This document shows, piece after piece, positions 50,236 through 61,027 of a stretch of DNA of 64,000 nucleotides. How positions within the stretch are numbered: position 1 is the first letter of the stretch; each line of letters begins with the position of its first letter. The translations under genes and the position numbers were made by a program. The stretch comes from Pseudomaricurvus sp033283175 (GTDB taxonomy: Bacteria > Pseudomonadota > Gammaproteobacteria > Pseudomonadales > Cellvibrionaceae): the NCBI GenBank assembly GCA_033283175.1, contig JAWMQM010000001.1:124001-188000 (forward strand), written 5' to 3'. Under the pieces are notes generated by a model, which saw only the letters and a program-made list of their open reading frames with translations, searched no databases and was not told the origin of the DNA.

Positions 50236-50583
50236 TCACTGCTCCGCCTGCTCCAGTTCCAGCAGTTGCTGCAGCTGCTCCTCCAGTGCGCTCATACCCT
50301 CCCCGTTCAGCAGATGGCCGTCGCGGTTGTCCCCCACAAAACAGCGCTCATCAATCTCGGCACAACGGCAGCGGATAGCTTCCAGCGGCGGATCGTGGCG
50401 AATAGGGATTTCGCAGAAGATTCGCCACTGGTGCTCACTGGCCTGTCCCAACAGCATCCACTGCAACAGCTGCCGGGCCTGACGGCGCTGGGCACGATAA
50501 TGCGGTGTGCGCACATTCAGCAGCAGCAGGGTCACCAGCACACTGACCACCATCGCTGCCACTACGGAAATCACCAGGGTCAC
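50236..50583 (-). CDS. Small membrane-anchored hypothetical protein
   Basis: A 115-residue protein with one N-terminal membrane helix (VVAAMVVSVLVTLLLL) and a cytoplasmic helical tail with cysteines (FCEIPIR, IRCRCAEID). The GTG start at 50583 overlaps the stop of the TSUP gene (GTGA), which supports both the start and translational coupling. Family not recognised; it may assist the TSUP permease. Confidence 0.65.
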   Translation of the reverse strand: MTLVISVVAAMVVSVLVTLLLLNVRTPHYRAQRRQARQLLQWMLLGQASEHQWRIFCEIPIRHDPPLEAIRCRCAEIDERCFVGDNRDGHLLNGEGMSALEEQLQQLLELEQAEQ

Positions 50584-51350
50584 GGAAACACCAACAGCTT
50601 CAGGGCCAGCAACAACGTCACGGTGATCAGTACCGGCTGCACCAGCGCCGCGCCGCGATCAATCACCAGTTGCGAGCCCAGCCGCGCACCGACCACCTGC
50701 GCCGCCGCCATCAACAGGGCCAGTTTCCACCAGACGTGGCCAGCCAGGATAAACAGGGTCAGTGAGGTGAAGTTCACCGTCAGTACCAGCGGTTTGGTAT
50801 GCGCTGTGGCCCGGCGCAGGTTGTAGCCGCGCAGGGCGGAGTAGGCCACCGCGTAGAAAGAGCCCATGGCCGGGCCGAGAAAGCCACCGTAAAAACCGAC
50901 ACCGCCACCTATCAGGCGATCAAAGCGGCCAACACTCCAGCGCGGCTCCTGATCGTGATCGGACATGCGCGGTGACAGGGCGATATAGATGGCCAGCAAG
51001 ATCAGGATAAAGGGCAGGATCCGCTTCAGCAGCTCCGGACTGAGCTGTTGCACTGTGAGCGTACCCAGTGCCGCCCCCACCAGGGCATAGATTACCGTGC
51101 CGCGCACGGACACCAGGTCCAGGTGCCCCTTGCGCAGAAAATTGATGGTTGAAGTGAGGGTGCCGCAGACGCTCTGGAATTTGTTGGTGGCCAGCGCGTT
51201 GAGTGGCGGCACGCCGGCGGTTAACAGCACCGGCAACACGATCAACCCACCGGAGCCGGCAATGGCACTGACAAAGCCGGCAACAAAGGCGACCAGCACC
51301 AGCGCTGCCAGGGTCAGGCCCGACAGCTGCTCAAACCCCACAGGATTCAC
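50580..51350 (-). CDS. TSUP/TauE-SafE family sulfite or sulfonate permease
   Basis: A 256-residue protein with about eight helices. The N-terminal repeat signature is GFVSAIAGSGGLIVLPVLLT followed by GVPPLNALATNKFQSV; the second-half repeat contains GGVGFYGGFLGPAMGSFYAV. The family moves sulfur-containing anions, but the substrate is not shown here. The GTG start at 51350 lies 27 bp after the VOC gene. Confidence 0.88.
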   Translation of the reverse strand: MNPVGFEQLSGLTLAALVLVAFVAGFVSAIAGSGGLIVLPVLLTAGVPPLNALATNKFQSVCGTLTSTINFLRKGHLDLVSVRGTVIYALVGAALGTLTVQQLSPELLKRILPFILILLAIYIALSPRMSDHDQEPRWSVGRFDRLIGGGVGFYGGFLGPAMGSFYAVAYSALRGYNLRRATAHTKPLVLTVNFTSLTLFILAGHVWWKLALLMAAAQVVGARLGSQLVIDRGAALVQPVLITVTLLLALKLLVFP

Positions 51351-51377
51351 TCCGCGGTACGCCCAGTTCCCTGCCCG

Positions 51378-51800
51378 TCATTGTGCCTCCAGTGTCATAC
51401 CCTCGGCACCCGGCCCCAGCGGCTGGCCGTAACTGAACTCCACCTGCTGCCCTTCGGGATCGATAATGCCGCAGTAATAGCCTACCGGAAAGGGCTCTTC
51501 GCGGGGCTCCCACAACAGACAGCCATCGGCCCGCGCCAGGGCTGCCAGATCATCCACCCGCTGGCGGCTCTCCACCGCAAAGCCCAGGTGGCGATAGTCC
51601 CCCTGCGGCAGCGACACACGGTGGCCACCACTCATCATCACAAACACAAAATCGGTTTCGCGGCCGGGCTCGGCCATCCACACAATGGCGCCGCCGTGGC
51701 GGCGGTGGCAGACGCGCATACCGCAGTAGCGCTCATAGAACGCGATGCAGGCGTCCAGGTTAGTGACGTGCATCGCCAGATGGGTCATACGGGGCCACAT
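51378..51800 (-). CDS. VOC-superfamily (glyoxalase-like) protein
   Basis: A 140-residue protein of two beta-alpha-beta-beta-beta modules. Metal ligand candidates are His7/His11 in MTHLAMHVTNLD, His in YRHLGFAVES and Glu in DPEGQQVEFSYG. It may be a lactoylglutathione lyase, dioxygenase or resistance protein; the reaction cannot be assigned. AGGAGGAG directly upstream supports the ATG at 51800. First gene of a run with TSUP and the small membrane protein. Confidence 0.82.
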   Translation of the reverse strand: MWPRMTHLAMHVTNLDACIAFYERYCGMRVCHRRHGGAIVWMAEPGRETDFVFVMMSGGHRVSLPQGDYRHLGFAVESRQRVDDLAALARADGCLLWEPREEPFPVGYYCGIIDPEGQQVEFSYGQPLGPGAEGMTLEAQ

Positions 51801-51901
51801 AAGGCTCCTCCTCTGACAGGCTATGTGCAGGGGGTTTCACGAGTATAGGTGGTTTGGGGGGGGATTTTTAGGGACTGGTGGGTTTGAACTTTTTTGGGAG
51901 T

Positions 51902-52563
51902 GGATTTGAGCTTTTGGTTTCGCTCCCCTGAGCGAGTCACTTTTCTTTTTTCGCCGAAAAGAAATACCGATACAGCGGGCACAGGTGAGTAACCAAAAGA
52001 AAGCGGCGCCCAGGTTCGCTGGTCAACTGGTAAAAAGCACCAGCAGACTCCCCTCTCTCCGGGCAGTCTGCGGGGGCCGGCCTGATGGGCCCTCCTGGCC
52101 CAACAGGCCTGAAGCGCACGTCCATGTGCGCTTCTCCCCCACAGCCAGCCCGCCGTTCGGCAGCTCGCACGGGGTTCAAGACCGTGCCAGACCCATGGTT
52201 ATTTCAAATTCAAAAGATCGCGCGGAGGACCTCGCTCCTACGAAACCCGGATCGTGCGCTGTAGGAGCGCGGTCCTCCGCGCGATCATTTCGGTTTTTAA
52301 AATCTGTCTCGAATACGGCACGGATTCCGGGGCCCCTGCGTAGCGCGGGGGGAATACGGCCATGGCCGGCCGGCTTAGCCATGTAGCGCCAGGGACTGCG
52401 CATCAAGGCGACCCCGGAAACGCGAGGAGCGCTGGGAACCGGAAAGCACTTTTTACTTGTCGGCGCGGAGGTGAGGCTGGGCTTTCTTTTGGTTACTCAC
52501 CTGTGCCCGCTGTATCGGTATTTCTTTGCCCAAACAAAGAAAAGTAACCAAAAGCCCAAATGC
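51902..52563. mobile_element. Large palindromic MITE-like element
   Basis: The core arms (51958-52004 and 52481-52527) are a perfect 47-bp inverted repeat. Imperfect pairing extends outward to about 51902 and 52563, where GGATTTGAGCTTTTGGTTT matches the complement of the right end at 16 of 19 positions. Each arm has AAAGAAA/TTTCTTT tracts. The interior (about 475 bp) is GC-rich and holds a REP pair; it has no transposase and no credible gene. No clear target duplication was seen. Similar elements with TTTGGTTACTTTTCTTT arms occur widely in gammaproteobacteria as I recall. Gap between VOC and acyltransferase genes otherwise empty, except for a G-rich tract at 51830-51900. Confidence 0.7.
52216..52286. 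repeat. Inverted REP pair inside the palindromic element
   Basis: A 25-bp arm at 52216-52240 and its inverted copy at 52262-52286 differ at one base. The core TAGGAGCGCGGTCCTCCGCG is itself a hairpin. Each arm folds alone and the pair can form a long cruciform with a 21-base loop. Confidence 0.75.
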
Positions 52564-52673
52564 ACTACAAAACAAGCAATCCCGGCTCCTTCCGAGGAAG
52601 ACGAACCCCACTGTTCAATTTAAGCAAGCAAACAGGCAAGCCAGCTAACCAGAGCTAGCTATCCAAGATGCCC

Positions 52674-53264
52674 CTATTGGTTCTGCGGACAAATCCCAAC
52701 GAACTTGTCGTTCATGTACTGGCGAATCTCTTCCGCCTGCTGTTCGTGATCACCGCTGGCCCGCACCAGCTTGTCGAGAATAATCACTTTGCGGGTAGCA
52801 TCCATACCCACCAGCAACACCGGTACATCCGCCGCTTCCGCAATGCGCAGGAAACCGGTTTTCCAGCGCTGCACGCGACTGCGGGTGCCTTCCGGGGTGA
52901 TGCCCAGCCACACCTTATCGTGGGTGCGCAGCCACTCCACCGCCTGCCCAACCACGTCGGTGGCCTGCTGGCGATCCACCGGAATGGCCCCCAGCCCCAT
53001 AAACAGGTTTTTGCAGGGCCAGAAGAAGGCCTCTTTCTTCATCAGGAAGGAGATGCGCATATCCAGCGACAATATGGCCGCCACACCGACAATAAAATCC
53101 CAGTTGGAGGTGTGGGGGGCAAGGATCACCATAATGCGCGGCGCATTGGGCAGCTCGCCCTCCAGCCGCCAGCCCAGCACGCGCAGCAGCCAGCGGCCAA
53201 ACTTCTGCCAGCCGGGGGTCGCCCGGCGTGGCATCTGTGCTGGAATGGTAACCTCGGCTGTCAC
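52674..53264 (-). CDS. PlsC-family acyltransferase
   Basis: A 196-residue protein. The HX4D motif is in LAPHTSNWDFIVGVAAI, and LGITPEGTRSRVQRWKTGF is the glycerol-phosphate binding motif. The gap between (FFWPCKNLFMGLGAIPVDRQ) is typical. It may acylate lysophosphatidate or another lysolipid. The GTG start at 53264 lies three bases after the prfC stop with GGGAA upstream; an ATG at 53234 is the alternative. Confidence 0.82.
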   Translation of the reverse strand: MTAEVTIPAQMPRRATPGWQKFGRWLLRVLGWRLEGELPNAPRIMVILAPHTSNWDFIVGVAAILSLDMRISFLMKKEAFFWPCKNLFMGLGAIPVDRQQATDVVGQAVEWLRTHDKVWLGITPEGTRSRVQRWKTGFLRIAEAADVPVLLVGMDATRKVIILDKLVRASGDHEQQAEEIRQYMNDKFVGICPQNQ

Positions 53265-53267
53265 GGA

Positions 53268-54851
53268 TCAATGTTCCCGGGTAGAGAAGAAAGCCACATC
53301 CGGGTGACGCTCCTGGGTGAGCGAGAGATTAACCCGGGTAGGTGCCAGATAGGTCAGGTGACCACCACCGTCGAGCGCCAGGTTGTCGCTGCACTTGCGG
53401 CGGAACTCCTCCAGCTTCTTGCTATCGCCGCACTCAACCCAGCGCGCCGTGGTGACGCTGACCGGTTCGTAGATAGCCTCCACCTTATACTCATCCTTGA
53501 GGCGGTAGGCCACCACCTCAAACTGTAGTACACCCACCGCACCGACGACGATGTCGTTGCTGTTGAGGGGGAAAAAGACCTGGGTGGAACCCTCCTCCGA
53601 CAGCTGCTGCAAACCCTTCTGCAGCTGCTTGGCCTTGAGCGGGTCCTTGAGGCGGATTTTGCGGAACAGCTCCGGGGCAAAGTGGGGAATGCCGGTAAAT
53701 TTCAGCGCTTCACCCTCAGTGAAGGTGTCGCCGATCTGGATGGTGCCGTGGTTGTGCAGGCCAATGATGTCACCGGCCACCGCCTCCTCCACCTGGCTGC
53801 GGTCGCCGGCGAGGAAGGTCACCGCATCGGCGATCTTCACATCCTTGCCGATACGCACGTGGCGCATCTTCATACCCTGGGTGTATTTGCCGGAGCAGAC
53901 CCGCATAAAGGCGATGCGGTCGCGGTGCTTGGGGTCCATATTGGCCTGGATCTTAAAGACGAAACCGGAGAACTTCTCCTCTGAAGCTTCCACCGGGCGG
54001 GCATCGGTTGGCCGCGGCTGCGGGCCCGGCGCCCACTCCACAAATCCATCCAGCATCTCGCGCACACCGAAGTTGCCCATGGCGGTACCGAAAAACACCG
54101 GCGTCATGCGTCCGGCCAGGTACTCTTCCAGGTCAAACTCGTTGGTGGCGCCGCGCACCAGCTCAATCTCCTCACGGACATCGTCGGCGTAAGTGCCCAG
54201 CAGCGCCGTGGCCTCGTCGCTGTCGAGGCCCTTGATCTGCAGGTCGTCGTTAATGGTGTGCCCCATGCCCTGCTGGTAGACGTGAATGGTGTCGGTGTAG
54301 AGGTTGTAGACACCTTTAAAACTCTTGCCCATGCCCAGGGGCCAGTTAATGGGGGCGGCCGAGATCTTCAACACCTCTTCGATCTCGTCCATCACCTCAA
54401 TGGGGTCACGGATATCGCGATCCATCTTGTTGACGAAGGCCAGGATGGGTGTGTCACGCAGGCGGCAGACGTCCATCAGCTTGATGGTGCGATCTTCCAC
54501 ACCCTTGGCACCATCGATCACCATCAACACCGAGTCCACGGCGGTGAGGGTGCGGTAGGTATCTTCCGAGAAGTCCTCGTGACCGGGGGTGTCCAGCAGG
54601 TTGACGATGCGTTCCTTATAGGGAAACTGCATCACCGACGAGGTGACCGAGATACCCCGCTCCTGCTCCATGGTCATCCAGTCAGACTTGGCGTGGGGGC
54701 CACGCTTCCCCTTCACCGATCCCGCCAGCTGGATGGCGTTTCCGAACAGCAGCAGCTTTTCGGTGATGGTGGTTTTACCGGCATCCGGGTGGGAGATAAT
54801 CGCAAAGGTGCGACGGCGGTTGATATCGTTGAGGAAGGAGCTGTTGGCCAT
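53268..54851 (-). CDS. prfC: Peptide chain release factor RF3
   Basis: A 527-residue translational GTPase, family length (E. coli 529). G1 is IISHPDAGKTTITEKLLL, G3 is LLDTPGHEDFSEDTYRTL, G4 is AFVNKMDRDIRDPIEVMD. It recycles RF1/RF2 after termination. The acyltransferase gene follows at once. Confidence 0.97.
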   Translation of the reverse strand: MANSSFLNDINRRRTFAIISHPDAGKTTITEKLLLFGNAIQLAGSVKGKRGPHAKSDWMTMEQERGISVTSSVMQFPYKERIVNLLDTPGHEDFSEDTYRTLTAVDSVLMVIDGAKGVEDRTIKLMDVCRLRDTPILAFVNKMDRDIRDPIEVMDEIEEVLKISAAPINWPLGMGKSFKGVYNLYTDTIHVYQQGMGHTINDDLQIKGLDSDEATALLGTYADDVREEIELVRGATNEFDLEEYLAGRMTPVFFGTAMGNFGVREMLDGFVEWAPGPQPRPTDARPVEASEEKFSGFVFKIQANMDPKHRDRIAFMRVCSGKYTQGMKMRHVRIGKDVKIADAVTFLAGDRSQVEEAVAGDIIGLHNHGTIQIGDTFTEGEALKFTGIPHFAPELFRKIRLKDPLKAKQLQKGLQQLSEEGSTQVFFPLNSNDIVVGAVGVLQFEVVAYRLKDEYKVEAIYEPVSVTTARWVECGDSKKLEEFRRKCSDNLALDGGGHLTYLAPTRVNLSLTQERHPDVAFFSTREH

Positions 54852-55143
54852 GTCTGAATCCGCATAACGCCCCGGGCCCGGCGGTCTGCCAATGCGCTGA
54901 TTAGGGGCTGTTCAATGTGGCGCGCATTATACAGACAACACCCGGCCATGACACGGCACCGCAGCAGGCTCAGGCAAGCACCGGACAGAGGGCTATGCTT
55001 AGGGCAAGCGCCCGCTGCCGGCTGGAATTAGCCTATCCCCGGGGCTTGACAGTCAGCAGTGCGCACCTACGCACTTTTCCTTATAGGAATTTTAGTTTCA
55101 TAATGTTAGGTTGGCGTTTTTTCCAGCCGGGATTACTGAAGTC

Positions 55144-55985
55144 ATGAATCCGCAGTTCCCTCCCTCAACCGCCGGGCACAACGACACCCAGGCACCCGTG
55201 ACGGCGGGTGAGCCTATCGAACTGCCCGCCAGCATCTCGGTCAACGGTATCGCCCACGCGGTCATGATGATTACCCCCACCGCCCTGGAAGAGTTTGCCA
55301 CCGGCTTTGCCTTCAGCGAGGGCATCATTGATGGTATCGGCGACCTGCGGGATATCGCCATTGGCCATCAGCGCCGTCCGCTGCTAGCCGCCACCCCGGA
55401 GTCAGCCGATTCGGCAGCGCAAGTCGATACCATCACGCTTGAACTGGAGATCAGCCCGCGTCAGTGGCAGCGCTACCGCAGTAACCGGCAATTGCGCCAG
55501 GGCACTAGCGGCTGCGGCCTCTGTGGTCACGAGGCGCTGGCTACCGCTATGCCCCCACTGCCGCCACTCTCGCCAGTGGCACTCCCGGCCCCCGCGCAAC
55601 TGCAGGGGCTGCAGGCCCTGCTGGCCCGGGAGCAACTCCAGCAATCGTCCGGCAACGGACTGCATTCGGCACTGCTGCGCGCTCCGGATGGCCAAAGCCT
55701 CTGCTGCCTGCAGGATATCGGGCGCCACAACGCGCTGGACAAGATTATCGGTTATGCGCTGCGACAGGGAATCTCACTTCAGGGTCACAGTGTGCTGATG
55801 AGCAGCCGCAGCAGCGTGGAGCTGGTGCAGAAAGCGGTGCGCGCCAGTCTCTCCACCCTGATCCACCTGGGCAGCCCCAGCACCCTGGCCATTCAGCTGG
55901 CTCGCCACTACCGCCTGAACTTACTGCAGGTCACCCGCCAGCAACGTGTGCTGGTGCATGCGGGACCGGACACTGAGACAACACC

Positions 55986-55989
<4 letters not shown>
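55144..55989 (+). CDS. fdhD: Formate dehydrogenase accessory sulfurtransferase FdhD
   Basis: A 281-residue protein that passes sulfur from IscS to the bis-MGD cofactor. The sulfur-carrying pair is in GTSGCGLCGHEAL; other family stretches are EEFATGFAFSEGIIDGIGDL and DIGRHNALDKIIGYALRQGI. The ATG at 55144 is chosen over an upstream TTG. It overlaps the next gene by four bases (ATGA). The 290-bp divergent gap to prfC shows a GTGCG-N6-CGCAC inverted repeat (55059-55074) and CATAAT near 55095, neither convincing. Confidence 0.93.
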
Positions 55990-58307
<2,318 letters not shown>

Positions 58308-58316
58308 ACTCCCTGG

Positions 58317-58344
58317 CTGACGACAGGTCACCGGCAGTCGTCAG
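58317..58344. terminator. Hairpin between convergent ydeP-like and patatin genes
   Basis: CTGACGAC (58317-58324) pairs with GTCGTCAG (58337-58344) around 12 bases and spans the gap between the two stop codons. No T-run. Confidence 0.4.
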
Positions 58345-60620
58345 AACACATGGCCGAGAAAGATGTAAAAGCTGTTGTCGCCTTCATTGCTGTGACCGTA
58401 GGCGAGATAGGCCGGCCCCAATGGACTGTCCCAGCCGACAAACAGGCTGTTACTGACAATCACGTCGTTGTAGTCAATATCGGACTTGTCATCCCAGGCG
58501 TTGCCGGCTTCAGCCGAGATGCCCAGATAGAGCGGCAGGGTAATGGCCCCGAAATCATTGGCCGCCATCTCATAGGTATAAACAAAGCTGACGAAACGCA
58601 CGTGCTGCCCCACCACCGAGCTTTTGTCCAGGCCTGACAGGTTGAGAAAGCCCCCCAGACTGAAAGACCCCAACAGCGACAGGGGGTCATTGTTGATGGT
58701 GCTCTGGTAGCGCAACTGCGTGCGCAGGCTGTGCCGGTGCCAGGAGCCCACCACATTCAACTCGCTGTCAAAGGCCGTGGTGTAGTCCTGCTCACCGTCC
58801 AGTGTATCCCGGGTGCGGATCAGCTGCGTGTTAACTTTCCATCCATGGCGGGGAAAGGTGGCATGATCGAGGGTATCGAAGTAGAGCTGCATCACGCCAC
58901 CGCGCTGGTCATAATCCAGCTCGTCCAGGTCAGGGTCGATCAACGCAAACAAACCCGGTAACTCCAGTGTACCCTCCGCATAGGTAACCCCCGCCAACAG
59001 GTCCACACTGTCGGTGATATTCCAACCCACACCACCGACGACGGAGTGCTGTGTCACCGTAAAGTCACCCAGGGACTTGCCATCCTCGCGATAGCTGCTC
59101 ACCCGCCGCTCCAGATTGATGGCCGTATCCCAGAAAAAATCACTGTTGCCCATGGGCCAGTAGAGCTCGGAGGAAAATACCTTGTCGGTGCCGAACTCCG
59201 CCGTCGAATACCACTCGGCTCCGTAGGGCGAGAGATTGGTCAGGCGATAGGAGGCACCAAGCTGATAGCGGCTGAAGGAGTGGAAGTCATCTTCAAACGA
59301 CATTTTGAAATCCACGTAGCCCGGTCCCCAGTCTTTCTCGCCGACGTAGACATCCAGCACATCTTCGCCGTCAGTGTCTCGCACCGTGGTGTTTATGCGG
59401 GCGATCGTACCCTGTCCATAGAGCCGCTCACTACCTTGCTGTATTTCGTCCAGCGAATAACTGCCCTGCGTCCCCAGGCCCATGCGTCGCAGCAGATACT
59501 CATCCGCCAGGCGGGTTTGGTTATCCAGCTCCACGCGATCGATATAGAGATCCCGGGTCTCTGACGCCTGCCGGTGCTCGGCGCGGTAGCCCTTCTGCGC
59601 CAATGCCTGCAAGGCGGGATCGGTCTCAAATTGAAGCTGCATCGCCCGGTAGCCGGCCTCAATACCCTCCGGGGATTTTTCAAAGCTGAAGGTGGTAATC
59701 CCCTCCAGCTCGGGTTCAATCAGCACATCGCGCTCGGTGAGCAGGGATTTCTGGTACTCCACATTCTGCCGCGTCAGCAGCCCCACCAGTTGCCGCATAA
59801 TGGCAAGCCCCGACTGCAATTCGTCCTTGTTCATGCCCGGCGAGCCGATGTTCACGGCGATCACCACATCAGCCCCCAGCGAACGGGCCACACTGACCGG
59901 CAGGTTATTGGCAACGCCGCCATCCACCAGCACCCGCCCCTCTTCCTCAATCGGGCGCACCACACCGGGAATGGACATGGACGTCTGGATCGAGGTCGCC
60001 AGGTCGCCGTGATCGAGCACCACCTCTGCACCGGTTTCAGCATCGGCAGCCACCGCACGAAATGGAATGGGCAGACGGTCAAAGGAGTCAAACTCCGGGT
60101 AGTAGCCCAGCATGTCGTCCAGCAGGCCTTTCATGCCTTGCCCCTGCAACACCCCCTTGGGCAGCTTGACCTTGCCATCGGAAAAACCCAGGTCGATGTT
60201 GATGGGGAATTCATCCAGCTGGCGCTTGCGCCGATTGGGAATACGACTGCGACTGAGGTCATCGCGGTAACCGGCGTTCCAGTCAGCCGCCTCAAACAGC
60301 TCCTGCAACTGCTGCGGTGATTTACCGGACGCGTAGAGCCCACCCACAAACGCCCCCATACTGGTGCCCACCACCATATCCACCGGTACACCGTGCTCCT
60401 CCAGGGCGCGGATCACACCAATATGCGCGCTGCCGCGGGCGCCCCCGCCCCCCAGTACCAGCGCGATACAAGGACGACCCATATCCTGCGGACAGAGGTT
60501 GGGAGCAGCTTCGGGTCCGGCTGCTGCCGGGTAGGCGGGGGAGGAGAAAACCGAAACAACCAGCAGGGTCGCTGACAAACACGGAAGCGATGTAAAGAAT
60601 CCAGTTCCTTTGGCGGTCAT
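58341..60620 (-). CDS. Patatin-like phospholipase with POTRA and outer-membrane barrel (type Vd-like)
   Basis: A 759-residue protein. Signal peptide, then a patatin domain: oxyanion loop LGGGGARGSAHIG (residues 57-69), nucleophile Ser87 in GTSMG, catalytic Asp233 in VDGG. Residues about 330-430 contain a POTRA-like segment, and the rest is a 16-strand barrel of the BamA/TpsB kind ending in FYIFLGHVF. This matches PlpD of Pseudomonas, an autotransporter-like lipase. Catalytic residues are intact. Monocistronic. Confidence 0.9.
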   Translation of the reverse strand: MTAKGTGFFTSLPCLSATLLVVSVFSSPAYPAAAGPEAAPNLCPQDMGRPCIALVLGGGGARGSAHIGVIRALEEHGVPVDMVVGTSMGAFVGGLYASGKSPQQLQELFEAADWNAGYRDDLSRSRIPNRRKRQLDEFPINIDLGFSDGKVKLPKGVLQGQGMKGLLDDMLGYYPEFDSFDRLPIPFRAVAADAETGAEVVLDHGDLATSIQTSMSIPGVVRPIEEEGRVLVDGGVANNLPVSVARSLGADVVIAVNIGSPGMNKDELQSGLAIMRQLVGLLTRQNVEYQKSLLTERDVLIEPELEGITTFSFEKSPEGIEAGYRAMQLQFETDPALQALAQKGYRAEHRQASETRDLYIDRVELDNQTRLADEYLLRRMGLGTQGSYSLDEIQQGSERLYGQGTIARINTTVRDTDGEDVLDVYVGEKDWGPGYVDFKMSFEDDFHSFSRYQLGASYRLTNLSPYGAEWYSTAEFGTDKVFSSELYWPMGNSDFFWDTAINLERRVSSYREDGKSLGDFTVTQHSVVGGVGWNITDSVDLLAGVTYAEGTLELPGLFALIDPDLDELDYDQRGGVMQLYFDTLDHATFPRHGWKVNTQLIRTRDTLDGEQDYTTAFDSELNVVGSWHRHSLRTQLRYQSTINNDPLSLLGSFSLGGFLNLSGLDKSSVVGQHVRFVSFVYTYEMAANDFGAITLPLYLGISAEAGNAWDDKSDIDYNDVIVSNSLFVGWDSPLGPAYLAYGHSNEGDNSFYIFLGHVF

Positions 60621-60785
60621 GTTACGGTCTCAATGTTTCCTGGAGGCGGGGTCCTAGTATGGTCACCCATAAGCGCTCTGACAATTGTCACCCTCAACAA
60701 CCACCGCATCCCGCACTCTCAACCGCTGTGTACCACTGGCTCTCACCGTCCCCGCAAGCGGTTGCAACCCCTCCGGTGAACAGGC

Positions 60786-60812
60786 AAAAAAAAGCGCCGG
60801 CATAGCCGGCGC
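60786..60812 (-). terminator. Intrinsic terminator of the ammonium-transporter operon
   Basis: GCGCCGGC and GCCGGCGC (60812-60805 and 60801-60794) form an 8-bp stem with a three-base loop, followed on the minus strand by eight T (60793-60786). It lies 36 bp after the small membrane-protein gene. The rest of the 60621-60847 gap shows no other feature. Confidence 0.93.
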
Positions 60813-60847
60813 GAAGAGAACATACAAATGGAAATGGAATGGAAAAC

Positions 60848-61015
60848 TTACTGGTAGTCGATGTAGGTACTGTTCTCGTGTTTCACCGAGTGCAAGATGG
60901 TACCAAAGGTCACCGCCACCGCCAGTGACAGGATCAACACCATGGCCACAGGACTGTCCGCGAAAGTGAAGTAGGCTTCGACGCCTTCCCAGCTGGTAAT
61001 TGGACTTACGTTCAT
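60848..61015 (-). CDS. 55-residue single-pass membrane protein coupled to the ammonium transporter
   Basis: Begins MNVSPITSWEGVEAYFTFAD, continues with one membrane helix (SPVAMVLILSLAVAVTFGTI) and ends in a short polar tail (HSVKHENSTYIDYQ). AAGGAG overlaps the stop codon of the transporter gene and stands eight bases before the ATG, so translation is tightly coupled. It precedes the operon terminator. I do not know a named family, though short proteins of this kind beside amt occur in marine relatives as I recall. A subunit or regulator of the transporter is inference. Confidence 0.8.
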   Translation of the reverse strand: MNVSPITSWEGVEAYFTFADSPVAMVLILSLAVAVTFGTILHSVKHENSTYIDYQ

Positions 61016-61027
61016 AATGCTGTCTCC

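Noticed and set aside
51937..52547. Open frames within the palindromic element (minus 51937-52179, plus 52362-52547, plus 51985-52386)
   Set aside because: Their ends are translated from the inverted arms (both end in KEK) and no domain is visible; the element is better explained as non-coding.
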